Source of the DNA: STD2-102 sp964414205
GTDB taxonomy: Bacteria; Bacillota; Clostridia; Christensenellales; CAG-917
Length of the DNA: 15,409 nucleotides
Assembly (NCBI GenBank): GCA_964414205.1
Contig: CAYPVP010000034.1
Span: 1-15,409, forward strand
Reading direction: 5' to 3'
Shown here: positions 1 through 7,168 of the stretch, piece by piece
How the letters are laid out: every line of letters starts with the position of its first letter
Numbering within the stretch: position 1 is the stretch's first letter
Position numbers and translations under genes: made by a program
Notes under the pieces: generated by a model
Told to the model about the DNA's origin: nothing
What the model saw: only the letters and a program-made list of their open reading frames with translations
Databases searched by the model: none

Positions 1-220
1 CTAATATTTTTATTTGCTTTTTCAATCTCGGCACTTTACTTTTCAGATTTTTTTATTTGCTTTTCCCAAATTTTGTTTATATATTTTTTTAAATTTTAAC
101 CAAACGGCATCATTCTCTAAAATTTTTTAGCACAAAAAAAAGCCAATCTATGTTGACTTTTAAACCTTTTTGCGTTAACTTCTCTATGAATATTTATTCA
201 TAAAATTTGATACATATTCA
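1..220. other. Gene-free AT-rich stretch at window start
   Basis: No open frame with a credible start runs through this stretch on either strand. It lies downstream of the Gx-transporter gene. A short perfect inverted repeat (TATGAATA, two bases, TATTCATA) sits at 185-202, about 20 bases past that gene's stop codon. It has no following T-run, so it is at best a weak terminator or mRNA 3' end structure. The string TTTTTATTTGCTTTT occurs twice, near 8 and 51. Confidence 0.6.
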
Positions 221-760
221 TTACCGTGCATGAACATTCAAATTCAGTTTTGATGAAACCTCCAAAATCATATGACAAACAATGCCTGTGACAATTCCTG
301 CAATTCCACCTGCAAGAATCAAATAGGGCAAATAAACAAAAACCGAACTTCCAACCAGCAAAAACGCCACCAAGACTTGTGTCAAATTGTGCATCATTCC
401 AGCCATAACGCTGATTCCAACCACGCTAAAAATTTTAATGCTTTTCATGACCACCATGACCGAAAACGCAATCAAACCTGCTGGAATTGACCAAGCCATT
501 GCAGAAAAATTGGCAGAAAAAATTCCCATTGCCAAGCATTTGAGCAACAAAATTATATAGCCATCAGACATTCCAATTGCAAACAAAACATAAAGCAAAA
601 CAATGTTGGAAATTCCAATTTTTGCATATGGCAAAATTGGAATCAAAGGTGGCAAAAAACTTTCTACAACTGACAAAATCAGTGCAACTGCCAAAAGCAA
701 GCCATCTTTTGAAATTCTTGAAGAATCAAATTTGTTTTTTTCAATTTTCAACTTTTTCAT
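221..760 (-). CDS. Gx transporter family membrane protein (EetB-like; 'heptaprenyl diphosphate synthase component I' family)
   Basis: A 179-aa very hydrophobic protein with about five membrane segments after a charged N-terminus of about 18 residues. The pattern PYAKIGISNIVLLYVL followed by a later GGIAGIVTG is typical of the family often annotated Gx transporter or heptaprenyl diphosphate synthase component I. That older name is misleading: the fold is a membrane, ECF S-component-like protein, not a prenyl synthase. The ATG overlaps the stop codon of the NusG-II gene by four bases (ATGA), so the two are almost certainly translated together. From memory, this pair of families corresponds to EetB and EetA of the Listeria flavin-based extracellular electron transfer locus, and they also occur near Rnf/ApbE genes in Clostridia. 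The substrate is unknown. Family assignment is firm; a role in electron transfer is inferred. Confidence 0.88.
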   Translation of the reverse strand: MKKLKIEKNKFDSSRISKDGLLLAVALILSVVESFLPPLIPILPYAKIGISNIVLLYVLFAIGMSDGYIILLLKCLAMGIFSANFSAMAWSIPAGLIAFSVMVVMKSIKIFSVVGISVMAGMMHNLTQVLVAFLLVGSSVFVYLPYLILAGGIAGIVTGIVCHMILEVSSKLNLNVHAR

Positions 761-1104
761 CCAATCACCACATCAGTTGTTCCACCAACAATTTTCACCA
801 AAAGTCGGTTTGGCAAACATGCAATCATTTCACCCGAACGAGAAATTGTGCTTGCTTCGCAATCATGGTTTTTGCAATCACTGTCTACAACTTTGACAGT
901 TTTGTTTTTTATCACCACTTTGTTGTGACCTATGCCATCAATTTCGATTTCTTTGTCAACATCAAGAGGCACAACCATATATATTTTGCCATTCAAATGA
1001 ATTTCCACATTTTCGGCACTAGATGGACGAAATGCAAAATATAACGAAACAGCCACTGCGACAAGCAAAATCACAGCAACAAACACATCGCCAATTTTAA
1101 ACAT
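757..1104 (-). CDS. NusG domain II-containing exported/membrane-anchored protein (EetA-like)
   Basis: A 115-aa protein with one N-terminal membrane segment (about residues 6-25) and a small extracytoplasmic beta-rich domain. It carries the family signature: SDCKNHDC around residues 75-82, ISRSGEMIACLPNRL around 87-101, and a C-terminal hydrophobic strand. The conserved cysteines (77, 82, 96) are all present. Despite the name it is not the transcription factor NusG; only the KOW-like fold is shared. I chose the ATG at 1104, preceded by AGGA five bases upstream, because it places the membrane segment at the N-terminus as is usual. A TTG at 1155 preceded by GAGGT would add 17 residues and cannot be excluded. 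The gene overlaps the downstream Gx transporter by 4 bp. It is separated from apbE by a 426-bp repeat-rich gap, so it may have its own promoter. Confidence 0.85.
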   Translation of the reverse strand: MFKIGDVFVAVILLVAVAVSLYFAFRPSSAENVEIHLNGKIYMVVPLDVDKEIEIDGIGHNKVVIKNKTVKVVDSDCKNHDCEASTISRSGEMIACLPNRLLVKIVGGTTDVVIG

Positions 1105-1250
1105 TCCTTTCCTAGTTTCCGTTTTCAATTCAACAATCCTTTGCCTATTTTGCAAGCAATGACCTCAACAGTGGCATTTTTTGTGAAGTTTTGTGTTTTT
1201 CAATAAAAAATTTCTTAACTTTAATAATTAACTTACTTTTCATTTGACTT

Positions 1251-1482
1251 TGCAATTAACTTTGATTTGTATCAAACTTGGTTTTGGTTTGGCAACGCAC
1301 TGCTCTTTGTTTGGCAATGCAATTTACTTTTGATTTGAAATCAAATGTGGTTTTAGTTTGATATCACACTGCTTTTGGTTTGCCAATGCACTGCTCTTTG
1401 TTTGGCAATACACCGCTTTTTGTTTGGCATTGCAATTTACTTTTTATTTGAAATCAAACTTGATTTTAGTTTGAAAATCAAG
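1251..1482. repeat. Compound tandem repeat: 22-bp units inside a ~113-bp higher-order repeat
   Basis: A 22-bp unit of the form GTTTGGCAATGCACTGCTCTTT (or clear variants) starts at 1287, 1309, 1356, 1378, 1400 and 1422. All steps are exactly 22 bases except one, where a palindromic insert makes it 47. A second element beginning TGCAATTWACTTT and continuing into TTTGATTTGAAATCAAA-like dyads occurs at 1251, 1318 and 1431; the 1318 and 1431 copies repeat as a block 113 bp apart. A 17-base dyad is centred at 1337 (1329-1345). The whole region is non-coding, upstream of the NusG-II gene and downstream of apbE. Confidence 0.85.
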
Positions 1483-1484
1483 TT
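1457..1484. repeat. Perfect 11-bp inverted repeat
   Basis: AACTTGATTTT (1457-1467) and AAAATCAAGTT (1474-1484) form a perfect 11-bp stem with a 6-base loop. It forms the end of the last copy of the compound repeat and abuts a second, larger dyad. It may act as an RNA hairpin or as a protein-binding dyad; nothing in the sequence decides between these. Confidence 0.7.
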
Positions 1485-1522
1485 ATTTATACAATAATTT
1501 GTTTATAATTATTGTATAAATA
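1484..1522 (-). terminator. Perfect 16-bp AT-rich hairpin just past the apbE stop
   Basis: TATTTATACAATAATT (1484-1499) is followed after 7 bases by its exact reverse complement (1507-1522). On the minus strand it begins 8 bases after the apbE stop codon, the position expected for a terminator or an mRNA 3'-stabilising hairpin. It is almost pure A/T and lacks a clean downstream T-run, so it is not a canonical Rho-independent terminator. An operator-type palindrome is the main alternative. Confidence 0.45.
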
Positions 1523-1530
1523 TGCAAAAA

Positions 1531-2565
1531 CTAAAACAATGAGATTTCAAAATTGTCAGTTTTGTTGACATTAAAATTGTTGTCAACCATCAAACATTTG
1601 ATTTTTTTTGATTTGGCAAACTCCATTCCTTTTTCAGCACCCAAAACAAAAATTGCCGTTGAATAGGCATCACATCTTGCATATTCATCAGACACAACGC
1701 TGACAGAAATCAATCGTCCATCAATCATTTTTTCGCCGTCAGCACTCACTCCAACAGGGTATCCAGTTTTGGGATTGATGATGTGATGAAAACGCATTGT
1801 TTCATTTTTTTCTTCATCATATTTGATATATTTTCTTTCATAGTCACCCGAAGTTGAAGCCGACTCTCCTGCCAAAAGTGCAAATTTTCCAATGCTAAAT
1901 TTGTCAGCAGTGGCTCTTGGATGTCTGATTTCCACATTGAAAGTTTCTTTTATTGCACCAATGTTTCCACCAAAATTCAGCAAACCCCACTTTGCATTTT
2001 CAAGCATTTTCATTGATTTTCCCAATGCGTAGCCTTTTGCAACTGCACCAAAATCAATTTGCGTGTTAGTGTTTGTTTTTGTGACAATGCAAACATTTTC
2101 ATCAAAAACAATTTTTTCAAGTCCCACAAATGGCAATGTTGCCAAAATTTCTTCCCTTGTCGGAGGTGTGTAGAGTTGATTCAAACCAGTGTATGTGTCG
2201 CCTGAAAACTTCCACAATTTGACAAGTGGATAGACACTTGGGTCAAAAGCACCATTTGTTTCTTCAAAAAGTTGTTTGCTTTCTTTCAAACAATTTATTG
2301 TGTCCTTTGACACCACAATTTGCTCTCCTGCTTTTGCTTGGTTGATTTTCCAAACATCACTGCCTTCCGTTGTTGGAGAAAACAAATTGTCAAGGCGACT
2401 GAGTTCCTCAAAAACGGAATCAATCGCCTTGTTTGCATTTTGCATGTCAATTTTGATTATTATCTGCGTGCCAAAAAAACTTGCATCTCTTTGTGCATTA
2501 CATCCACAAAGAAAAACAGTCATGCAAATCAGCACTGTTGCAACCAACCAAATTTTCTTTTTCAT
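1531..2565 (-). CDS. apbE: FAD:protein FMN transferase, lipoprotein (ApbE family)
   Basis: A 344-aa protein that transfers FMN from FAD onto a Ser/Thr of exported redox proteins, using Mg2+. The N-terminus is a lipoprotein signal: KKK, a hydrophobic stretch, then lipobox LCGC with Cys22 as the lipidated residue, so it acts on the outer face of the membrane. Family motifs in order are DNLFSPT, FDPSVYPLVKLWKF, IDFGAVAKGYA, LLNFGGNIGAI, ASTSGDYER, HHIINPKTGYP and ARCDAYSTAIFVLG. The last resembles the metal-binding aspartate/threonine motif of ApbE. Length is normal for the family. The ATG directly follows the stop of the DegV-family gene with no spacing, so translation is probably coupled. No likely acceptor (FMN-binding domain with a D-x-x-S/T-G-A-T/S motif) is seen in the window; it should lie elsewhere. 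The NusG-II and Gx-transporter genes downstream fit a link to flavin-based electron transfer. Confidence 0.95.
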   Translation of the reverse strand: MKKKIWLVATVLICMTVFLCGCNAQRDASFFGTQIIIKIDMQNANKAIDSVFEELSRLDNLFSPTTEGSDVWKINQAKAGEQIVVSKDTINCLKESKQLFEETNGAFDPSVYPLVKLWKFSGDTYTGLNQLYTPPTREEILATLPFVGLEKIVFDENVCIVTKTNTNTQIDFGAVAKGYALGKSMKMLENAKWGLLNFGGNIGAIKETFNVEIRHPRATADKFSIGKFALLAGESASTSGDYERKYIKYDEEKNETMRFHHIINPKTGYPVGVSADGEKMIDGRLISVSVVSDEYARCDAYSTAIFVLGAEKGMEFAKSKKIKCLMVDNNFNVNKTDNFEISLF

Positions 2566-3438
2566 CTATCTTTCTTTTGCTGGAAAAACCAATCCTATTG
2601 TGTCAGGTCCACAGTGTGCACCAATGACAGGGCCAATAGACATGCGTTCAACCACAACCTTTTCAGGTTCAAAAGCAGTCTCAACCTTCTTTTGAAGTTC
2701 ATCTGCAAGTTCTGGACAATCAGCATCAATGATGATGAGTGGCATGTCATCAAATGGTTCAAACCTTTCTTTCATTTCAGAAACAACAAAAGACAAAGCC
2801 TTTTTAAACCCATTTTGTTTTGCGAAAACATCCAATTTTCCAGCATTGTCAATCTTCAAAATTGGTTTCAAACTCAACAAATTTCCAATTTTCGCTTTGC
2901 TTGGTTCAAGTCTTCCACCACGAGCCAAATATTTCAAATCATTGACAATGAAATATGTTCCCACACGGTCACGCATTTTGGTCAAATATTCCAATGTTTT
3001 GTCAATGTCTTGTCCATTTTCATTGAAGAATTTGGCAGCCATATAAACTTGAACGCCTGCCCCCAAAGAAATGCTCAATGTGTCAAAACATTCAAATCTA
3101 ACATTAGGATATTTTTGTTTGAGTTCATCAACAGCCATTCTCATTGAGTTGAAAGTTCCTGACATTTGTGATGAAAAAGCAACATACAAAATGTCTTCAC
3201 CAGCCTTGAAATGTGGTTCAAAAATTTCTTTGTACTCTTCTGCATTGAGAGCAGCAGTAAGAGCCGATGCACCATCTCTCATCTTTTTGAAGAAGCCTTT
3301 TATGTCACATTTTTTGCCCAAATCATAGTATTCCTCGACGCCATCAATGGTATAGGGCATTTTGATGACACCAATTTTTTGTTCCTCTGCCTTTGTATAC
3401 CAAAGTTCGCAGTCTGTATCACAGTAAAATACTGCCAT
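2566..3438 (-). CDS. DegV family fatty-acid-binding protein
   Basis: A 290-aa cytoplasmic protein of the DegV (EDD-fold) family, whose members bind a single fatty acid in a deep pocket; some act as FakB with the kinase FakA in fatty acid activation. Visible features are the N-terminal strand AVFYCDTDCEL, the SSQMSGTFNS loop (typical acyl-head contact region), FDTLSISLGAG, the ARGGRLEPSKAKIGNLLSLKPIL region characteristic of the family, and the C-terminal GPVIGAHCGPDTIGLVF. I chose the ATG at 3438 because AAGGAGGATAAA stands immediately before it; an upstream in-frame start would add nine residues after the ribosome binding site and is unlikely. It lies 34 bases after fhs and touches apbE. No FakA gene is in the window, so which acyl chain or partner it serves is unknown. 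Confidence 0.92.
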   Translation of the reverse strand: MAVFYCDTDCELWYTKAEEQKIGVIKMPYTIDGVEEYYDLGKKCDIKGFFKKMRDGASALTAALNAEEYKEIFEPHFKAGEDILYVAFSSQMSGTFNSMRMAVDELKQKYPNVRFECFDTLSISLGAGVQVYMAAKFFNENGQDIDKTLEYLTKMRDRVGTYFIVNDLKYLARGGRLEPSKAKIGNLLSLKPILKIDNAGKLDVFAKQNGFKKALSFVVSEMKERFEPFDDMPLIIIDADCPELADELQKKVETAFEPEKVVVERMSIGPVIGAHCGPDTIGLVFPAKER

Positions 3439-3472
3439 TTTATCCTCCTTACGGCATATAGCCAAAAAAAAT

Positions 3473-5122
3473 TTAGTACAAACCTCTGATTGTTCCGTTT
3501 TTGTCGATTGTCATCAAGCAAGCATTTGGAACTTTTGGAAGTCCAAACATCAACAACATATTTCCAGCAATGGCAACAACAAACCCTGCACCACTTCTGA
3601 AATCGACATCACTCACGGTGAACACATAATCTTTTGGACTTGCAAGTTTTGTTGCGTCATCAGAAAAAGAATATTGTGTTTTCGCCATACAAATTGGCAT
3701 GTTGTCAACAATGTTGCCATACAGTTTCAATTTTTCATCAACTAGTGGCAAAAAACGAACTTCTTTTGCACCATAAATAGTCGTGGCAAGTTGAACAACT
3801 TTTGACTTGAAATCTTTTTGTGTGTCATAATAAAATTTGAAGTCATTTTCTTTTTGGACGGCTTGCAAAACTTTTTCAGCAAGATCAACTGAGCCTTCCC
3901 CACCTTTTGCAAAACATTCACAAAGCGAAAATTCTGCACCATTTTGCAAACAAATCTCACGAAGAACTTCAAGTTCTTGCTCGCTGTCATCAAAGAATCG
4001 ATTGATTGCTACAACCACTGGAACACCAATTTTTTTGATGTTTTTTATGTGTGAAACCAAATTTTCTGCACCGATTTTTAGTGCTTCAACATTTTCAGTT
4101 TTCAAGTTTTCTTTTTTGATGCCACCATTGAATTTCAACGCTCTTGCAGAGGCAACAATGACGATTGCACTTGGTTGAATTTCGGCTTTTCGGCACTTGA
4201 TGTCAACAAATTTCTCTGCCCCAAGGTCAGCACCAAAGCCTGCTTCTGTGACAACAAGGTCAGCATAACTCAATGCTTTTTTTGTGGCAACAATGCTGTT
4301 GCAACCATGCGCAACATTGGCAAATGGACCTCCATGAACAAATGCAGGAGTGCCTTCCAAAGTTTGAACTAAATTGGGATTGAACGCATCTTTCAACAAA
4401 ATCGTCATCGCTTCTTCTGCTTGAAGTTGGCGAGCATAAACAGGTTTGTCATCAAATGTGAAGCCAACCAAGATGTTGCCCAATCTAAATTTCAAATCAT
4501 CCAAATCTTTTGCCAAACAAAAAATTGCCATCACTTCACATGCTGCTGTGATGCAAAAATTTGATTTGTGTTCAATCGGATTTGCATCAGTTCCACCATT
4601 GACATCAATTTGACGCAATGCACGGTCATTGATGTCCATTGCACGCTTGAAAGCAATTTTGTTTTTGTCAAGATTTAAAGGATTTCCTTGAAAAATGGAA
4701 TTGTCAATCATTGAAGCAAGCAAATTGTTTGCCGATTCAATGGCATGCAAATCGCCTGTAAAATGAAGGTTAATTTCTGCCATAGGAGCAATTTGAGCAA
4801 AACCACCACCAGTCGCCCCTCCTTTGACTCCAAAAACAGGGCCTAACGAAGGTTCACGCAAAGCAAGCAGGGTATTCACGCCGATTTTCTTCAAACCATC
4901 AGCAAGACCAATGGCAACAGTTGTTTTGCCCTCTCCCATTGGTGTAGGATTTATTGCCGTGACAAGAACCAATTTTCCATTCTTATCTCCGTTTTCCCCA
5001 GTGACTTTTGCCATTTTGTCGCCATAACAAAACAAATTGTCTTTTTCAATTCCAATTGATTTTGCAATCTCAACAATTGATTTTAGTTCTACACTTTCTG
5101 CAATTTCAATATCTGTTTTCAT
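3473..5122 (-). CDS. fhs: Formate--tetrahydrofolate ligase
   Basis: A 549-aa enzyme that joins formate to tetrahydrofolate with ATP to give 10-formyl-THF, feeding purine synthesis, fMet-tRNA and, in acetogens, the methyl branch of the Wood-Ljungdahl pathway. The P-loop TPMGEGKTT is at about residues 60-68. The two family signatures follow: EPSLGPVFGVKGGATGGGFAQ plus MAEINLHFTGDLHAI, and FVHGGPFANVAHGCNS. Length matches the usual 550-560 aa. I chose the ATG at 5122 because the protein then begins MKTDIEIAES, the normal N-terminus. A GTG at 5164 would add 14 residues but lies upstream of the promoter box. There is no Shine-Dalgarno before the ATG; instead a TATAAT box ends six bases upstream, suggesting a leaderless mRNA. 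It is the first gene of a likely fhs-degV-apbE operon. Confidence 0.97.
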   Translation of the reverse strand: MKTDIEIAESVELKSIVEIAKSIGIEKDNLFCYGDKMAKVTGENGDKNGKLVLVTAINPTPMGEGKTTVAIGLADGLKKIGVNTLLALREPSLGPVFGVKGGATGGGFAQIAPMAEINLHFTGDLHAIESANNLLASMIDNSIFQGNPLNLDKNKIAFKRAMDINDRALRQIDVNGGTDANPIEHKSNFCITAACEVMAIFCLAKDLDDLKFRLGNILVGFTFDDKPVYARQLQAEEAMTILLKDAFNPNLVQTLEGTPAFVHGGPFANVAHGCNSIVATKKALSYADLVVTEAGFGADLGAEKFVDIKCRKAEIQPSAIVIVASARALKFNGGIKKENLKTENVEALKIGAENLVSHIKNIKKIGVPVVVAINRFFDDSEQELEVLREICLQNGAEFSLCECFAKGGEGSVDLAEKVLQAVQKENDFKFYYDTQKDFKSKVVQLATTIYGAKEVRFLPLVDEKLKLYGNIVDNMPICMAKTQYSFSDDATKLASPKDYVFTVSDVDFRSGAGFVVAIAGNMLLMFGLPKVPNACLMTIDKNGTIRGLY

Positions 5123-5128
5123 AAAAGC

Positions 5129-5156
5129 ATTATAGCATAAATATATTTTTGTACAA
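5129..5156 (-). promoter_or_regulatory. Promoter of fhs, placed for a leaderless transcript
   Basis: On the minus strand TTGTAC (5151-5156), a 16-base spacer and a perfect TATAAT (5129-5134) precede the fhs ATG. Six bases, GCTTTT, separate the -10 box from the A of ATG, so the expected start of transcription is the start codon itself or a base or two from it. The absence of any purine-rich ribosome binding site agrees with this. Confidence 0.65.
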
Positions 5157-5210
5157 GCATCCACTTTGTTTTTTCACAAATCTTTCATAAAATATTCAAT
5201 AAATAAGAAT

Positions 5211-5238
5211 TTACATTAGAAAAGATGTAAAGTATAAT
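5211..5238 (+). promoter_or_regulatory. Probable promoter of the trypsin-like protease gene
   Basis: TTACAT (5211-5216), 16 bases, then a perfect TATAAT (5233-5238). This implies a 5' leader of about 120 bases before the ATG at 5365, in which I see no obvious structured RNA. The start codon is preceded by AAGGAG (5353-5358). The promoter is divergent from that of fhs, about 55 bases apart. Confidence 0.5.
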
Positions 5239-5364
5239 TTAAAGAAGGCATAATATATTTGTACACTAAATTTAAAAGCAATTTGCATAAATCTACAAGT
5301 TCACATGTCTGAAACAAAAGACCTCACTCGCAAATAAAACATTCTTTATCACAAGGAGAAAAAA

Positions 5365-6399
5365 ATGGATAATTTTAATGATTTTTTCAATCAAGACGAC
5401 CAAAATCAAAGCAATCATTCAGAGCAAAAATCAAATTTCGATTGGGAAACTCCACCAACACCTGAAAACGAAAAAAAACATAATAAAACAAAAATTTGGG
5501 CAATCAGCGCCACTGTCCTGTCAATCATTTTGGTTTTTGCTTTCATTGCAAACATGATTGTTATGGTCACAATGAAAGACAAAATTGCCGAAGACTATTC
5601 TGCAAAAATGGCAGCCATTGCACAAAAAGCCTATGTAGATGCACTAAACGAAGCATTGAAAGACAAAGACATTGTCGATGACATAAAAGACAGTGCAACT
5701 GAAAATGTGACTGGCAACCTTTCAAACCCAATTGGAGAAATGGTCAGCACAAAGCACATGAGCAGTGTCCTTGTGATGAATTGCACCTACACAACATCAA
5801 CAATTCCTAGACAAGAAGCATCGGGGACAGCAACAGGTTTTCTCGTTTCTGACACATCAGGAAACATCTATGTTGCAACAAATGCACACGTCGTGAGAAT
5901 GCAACTTGTCAAAAATGGACCATATTATACTTGCCAAACCATCAAAGCACATTTTTCTGGCGAAACCAAAGAATATTCCTTGGAACTCATCAACTATAAC
6001 GACGATGTTGACCTTGCTGTTTTAAAATTTAGCACATTGAATCATCCTGATTTTGCTGTTCACAAACCTTTGACAGTTTCAACAACACCTTTGAAATCAG
6101 GAGAAGAAGTCGCAATCATTGGCAACCCAAAAGGATTTGGACTTTCCGTATCAGTTGGAGTTGTTTCTTTGCCAGCACTCAAAATTGAAAACAGTGGCAA
6201 TGCAACATTCATCATGACCGATGCTTGTGTAAACCCAGGCAACTCAGGTGGCCCTATGTTCAACGCCAGTGGAAATGTCATTGGAGTTGTTGAATCAAAG
6301 ATTGTGGAAGATGATGTTGACAACATGGGCTTTGCTGTTTCTGCAAATGACCTTGTTTCATTCATGAGAGCAAACAACATAACATTGAAAACAATTTAG
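5365..6399 (+). CDS. Membrane-anchored trypsin-like serine protease (S1C/HtrA-like, no PDZ domain)
   Basis: A 344-aa protein and the only plus-strand gene. Residues 1-42 are polar, rich in Asn, Asp and Gln, and probably disordered; residues 44-68 form one membrane anchor; 70-130 are acidic/helical; the protease domain fills the rest. The catalytic triad is visible: His175 in ATNAHVV, Asp216 in DDVDLAVLKF and Ser294 in NPGNSGGPMF. GTATGFLV (about 154-161) and IIGNPKGFGLSVSVGVVS (about 251-268) are standard S1C landmarks. The chain ends right after the protease domain, so there is no PDZ, unlike DegP/HtrA. The topology (N-in, protease outside) suggests turnover or processing of surface or exported proteins. 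The ATG has AAGGAG five to six bases upstream. It stands alone, with a terminator-like hairpin downstream at 6547-6585. Confidence 0.93.
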   Translation: MDNFNDFFNQDDQNQSNHSEQKSNFDWETPPTPENEKKHNKTKIWAISATVLSIILVFAFIANMIVMVTMKDKIAEDYSAKMAAIAQKAYVDALNEALKDKDIVDDIKDSATENVTGNLSNPIGEMVSTKHMSSVLVMNCTYTTSTIPRQEASGTATGFLVSDTSGNIYVATNAHVVRMQLVKNGPYYTCQTIKAHFSGETKEYSLELINYNDDVDLAVLKFSTLNHPDFAVHKPLTVSTTPLKSGEEVAIIGNPKGFGLSVSVGVVSLPALKIENSGNATFIMTDACVNPGNSGGPMFNASGNVIGVVESKIVEDDVDNMGFAVSANDLVSFMRANNITLKTI

Positions 6400-6546
6400 A
6401 AAATTTAAATGCACATTCATTAGAACATTTGCACAACAAATGTTTGACAGCAAATTGCGAAGTTGTTTGTTGCAAAAATGCAAATTCAATGTTCGCCGAA
6501 ATAGATTTTGAAAAAACAAAAAAATAAATTTCAATTTGTCCAATAA

Positions 6547-6585
6547 AAAAGGAGTTTCAAATGTTTAATAATTGAAACTCCTTTT
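6547..6585. terminator. Bidirectional Rho-independent terminator
   Basis: AAAAGGAGTTTCAA (6547-6560) and TTGAAACTCCTTTT (6572-6585) form a perfect 14-bp stem with an 11-base loop. The plus-strand transcript ends in four Ts and the minus-strand one in six, so it can serve both the protease gene and the minus-strand small gene. It lies 147 bases past the protease stop. A smaller hairpin (AACATTTG, five bases, CAAATGTT; 6424-6444) lies between. Confidence 0.85.
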
Positions 6586-6757
6586 AAAACAATCAGAAAT
6601 GATAGAACTGATTGAACTGAATTAAATTTTCAAAAAAAAGACAGATAACTCTTTCTTTTTTTCTTTCTTGCATTTTTCAGATTCTTGCATTTTTATGCAC
6701 TTCACTTGCCCATACATTTCTTACATTTTGCTTTTGCACATATTATGCATCACTTTT

Positions 6758-6904
6758 TCAATACAAGACGCCTTCAAGTTTGTTCATGATGGCTTTTTTT
6801 GTTTTTTTCATTTTTTTGCTCATATCATTTGATGATTGATACATTGCTGTTGCAGCAACAACTCCAACTGCAAGTCCCAACATCACACCTGTGCTTTTTG
6901 TCAT
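6758..6904 (-). CDS. Small single-TM protein of unknown function (YtxH-like)
   Basis: A 48-aa protein. Residues about 6-22 (GVMLGLAVGVVAATAMY) form one glycine/alanine-rich membrane segment; the tail is strongly basic and polar (SKKMKKTKKAIMNK). This layout resembles small YtxH-type proteins common in Clostridia, but the sequence is too short to be sure of a family. I chose the ATG at 6904 because GGAGGT lies seven bases upstream; the longer frame starting near 7057 passes through the ribosome binding site and is not believed. It stands alone, with a likely promoter at 6954-6982 and the shared terminator at 6547-6585 as a possible 3' end. No function can be assigned. Confidence 0.75.
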   Translation of the reverse strand: MTKSTGVMLGLAVGVVAATAMYQSSNDMSKKMKKTKKAIMNKLEGVLY

Positions 6905-6953
6905 TCTCACTACCTCCAAATCTATTTTGAGTAGTTTAGACGATTTTTTATAA

Positions 6954-6982
6954 AATATATTTTGTAAAATTTTTCCATTCAA
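6954..6982 (-). promoter_or_regulatory. Candidate promoter of the 48-aa protein gene
   Basis: On the minus strand TTGAAT (6977-6982), a 17-base spacer, then TATATT (6954-6959). The leader would be about 43 bases. The surroundings are so AT-rich that chance matches are common. Confidence 0.4.
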
Positions 6983-7052
6983 CAAAACATTCCAATTTAG
7001 GTGATGACAAACAAAGAAAAAAACAATTTTTATTTGTACATTACGATTGAAA

Positions 7053-7168
7053 AACATAAAAAAATAGTGCTTGAAGATTGTGACCTCAAAAAAATTAAAA
7101 ATTATTGCTTAAAATTTGTGCCTGAAAAAACATCAAACAATGGTGTTTGAAGATTGCGACATCAAAAA
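7053..7168. repeat. Imperfect direct repeat: duplicated 3' end of the cysteine desulfurase gene
   Basis: The 40 bases at 7129-7168, which cover the last codons and stop of the desulfurase gene, match 7053-7092 at 34 of 40 positions without gaps. The two copies are 76 bases apart. The second copy lies outside the gene and is not translated. The match includes an uninterrupted TTGAAGATTG. It looks like an old local duplication. Confidence 0.7.

Noticed and set aside
577..1044. 155-codon plus-strand open frame
   Set aside because: Antisense to the Gx transporter and NusG-II genes, rich in Phe/His/Asn in the manner of shadow frames, no ribosome binding site.
2320..3147. 275-codon plus-strand open frame
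   Set aside because: It lies antisense to apbE and the DegV-family gene, both of which have clear family motifs; its composition is that of a shadow frame in AT-rich DNA and it has no ribosome binding site.
5123..5164. Extended fhs N-terminus from a GTG
   Set aside because: The added 14 residues (starting VDACTKIY) are encoded by the -35/-10 region, and family members begin at MKTDIEIA.
6905..7057. Longer (99-aa) version of the small TM protein
   Set aside because: The extension covers the GGAGGT ribosome binding site and a promoter-like region, and has no ribosome binding site of its own.
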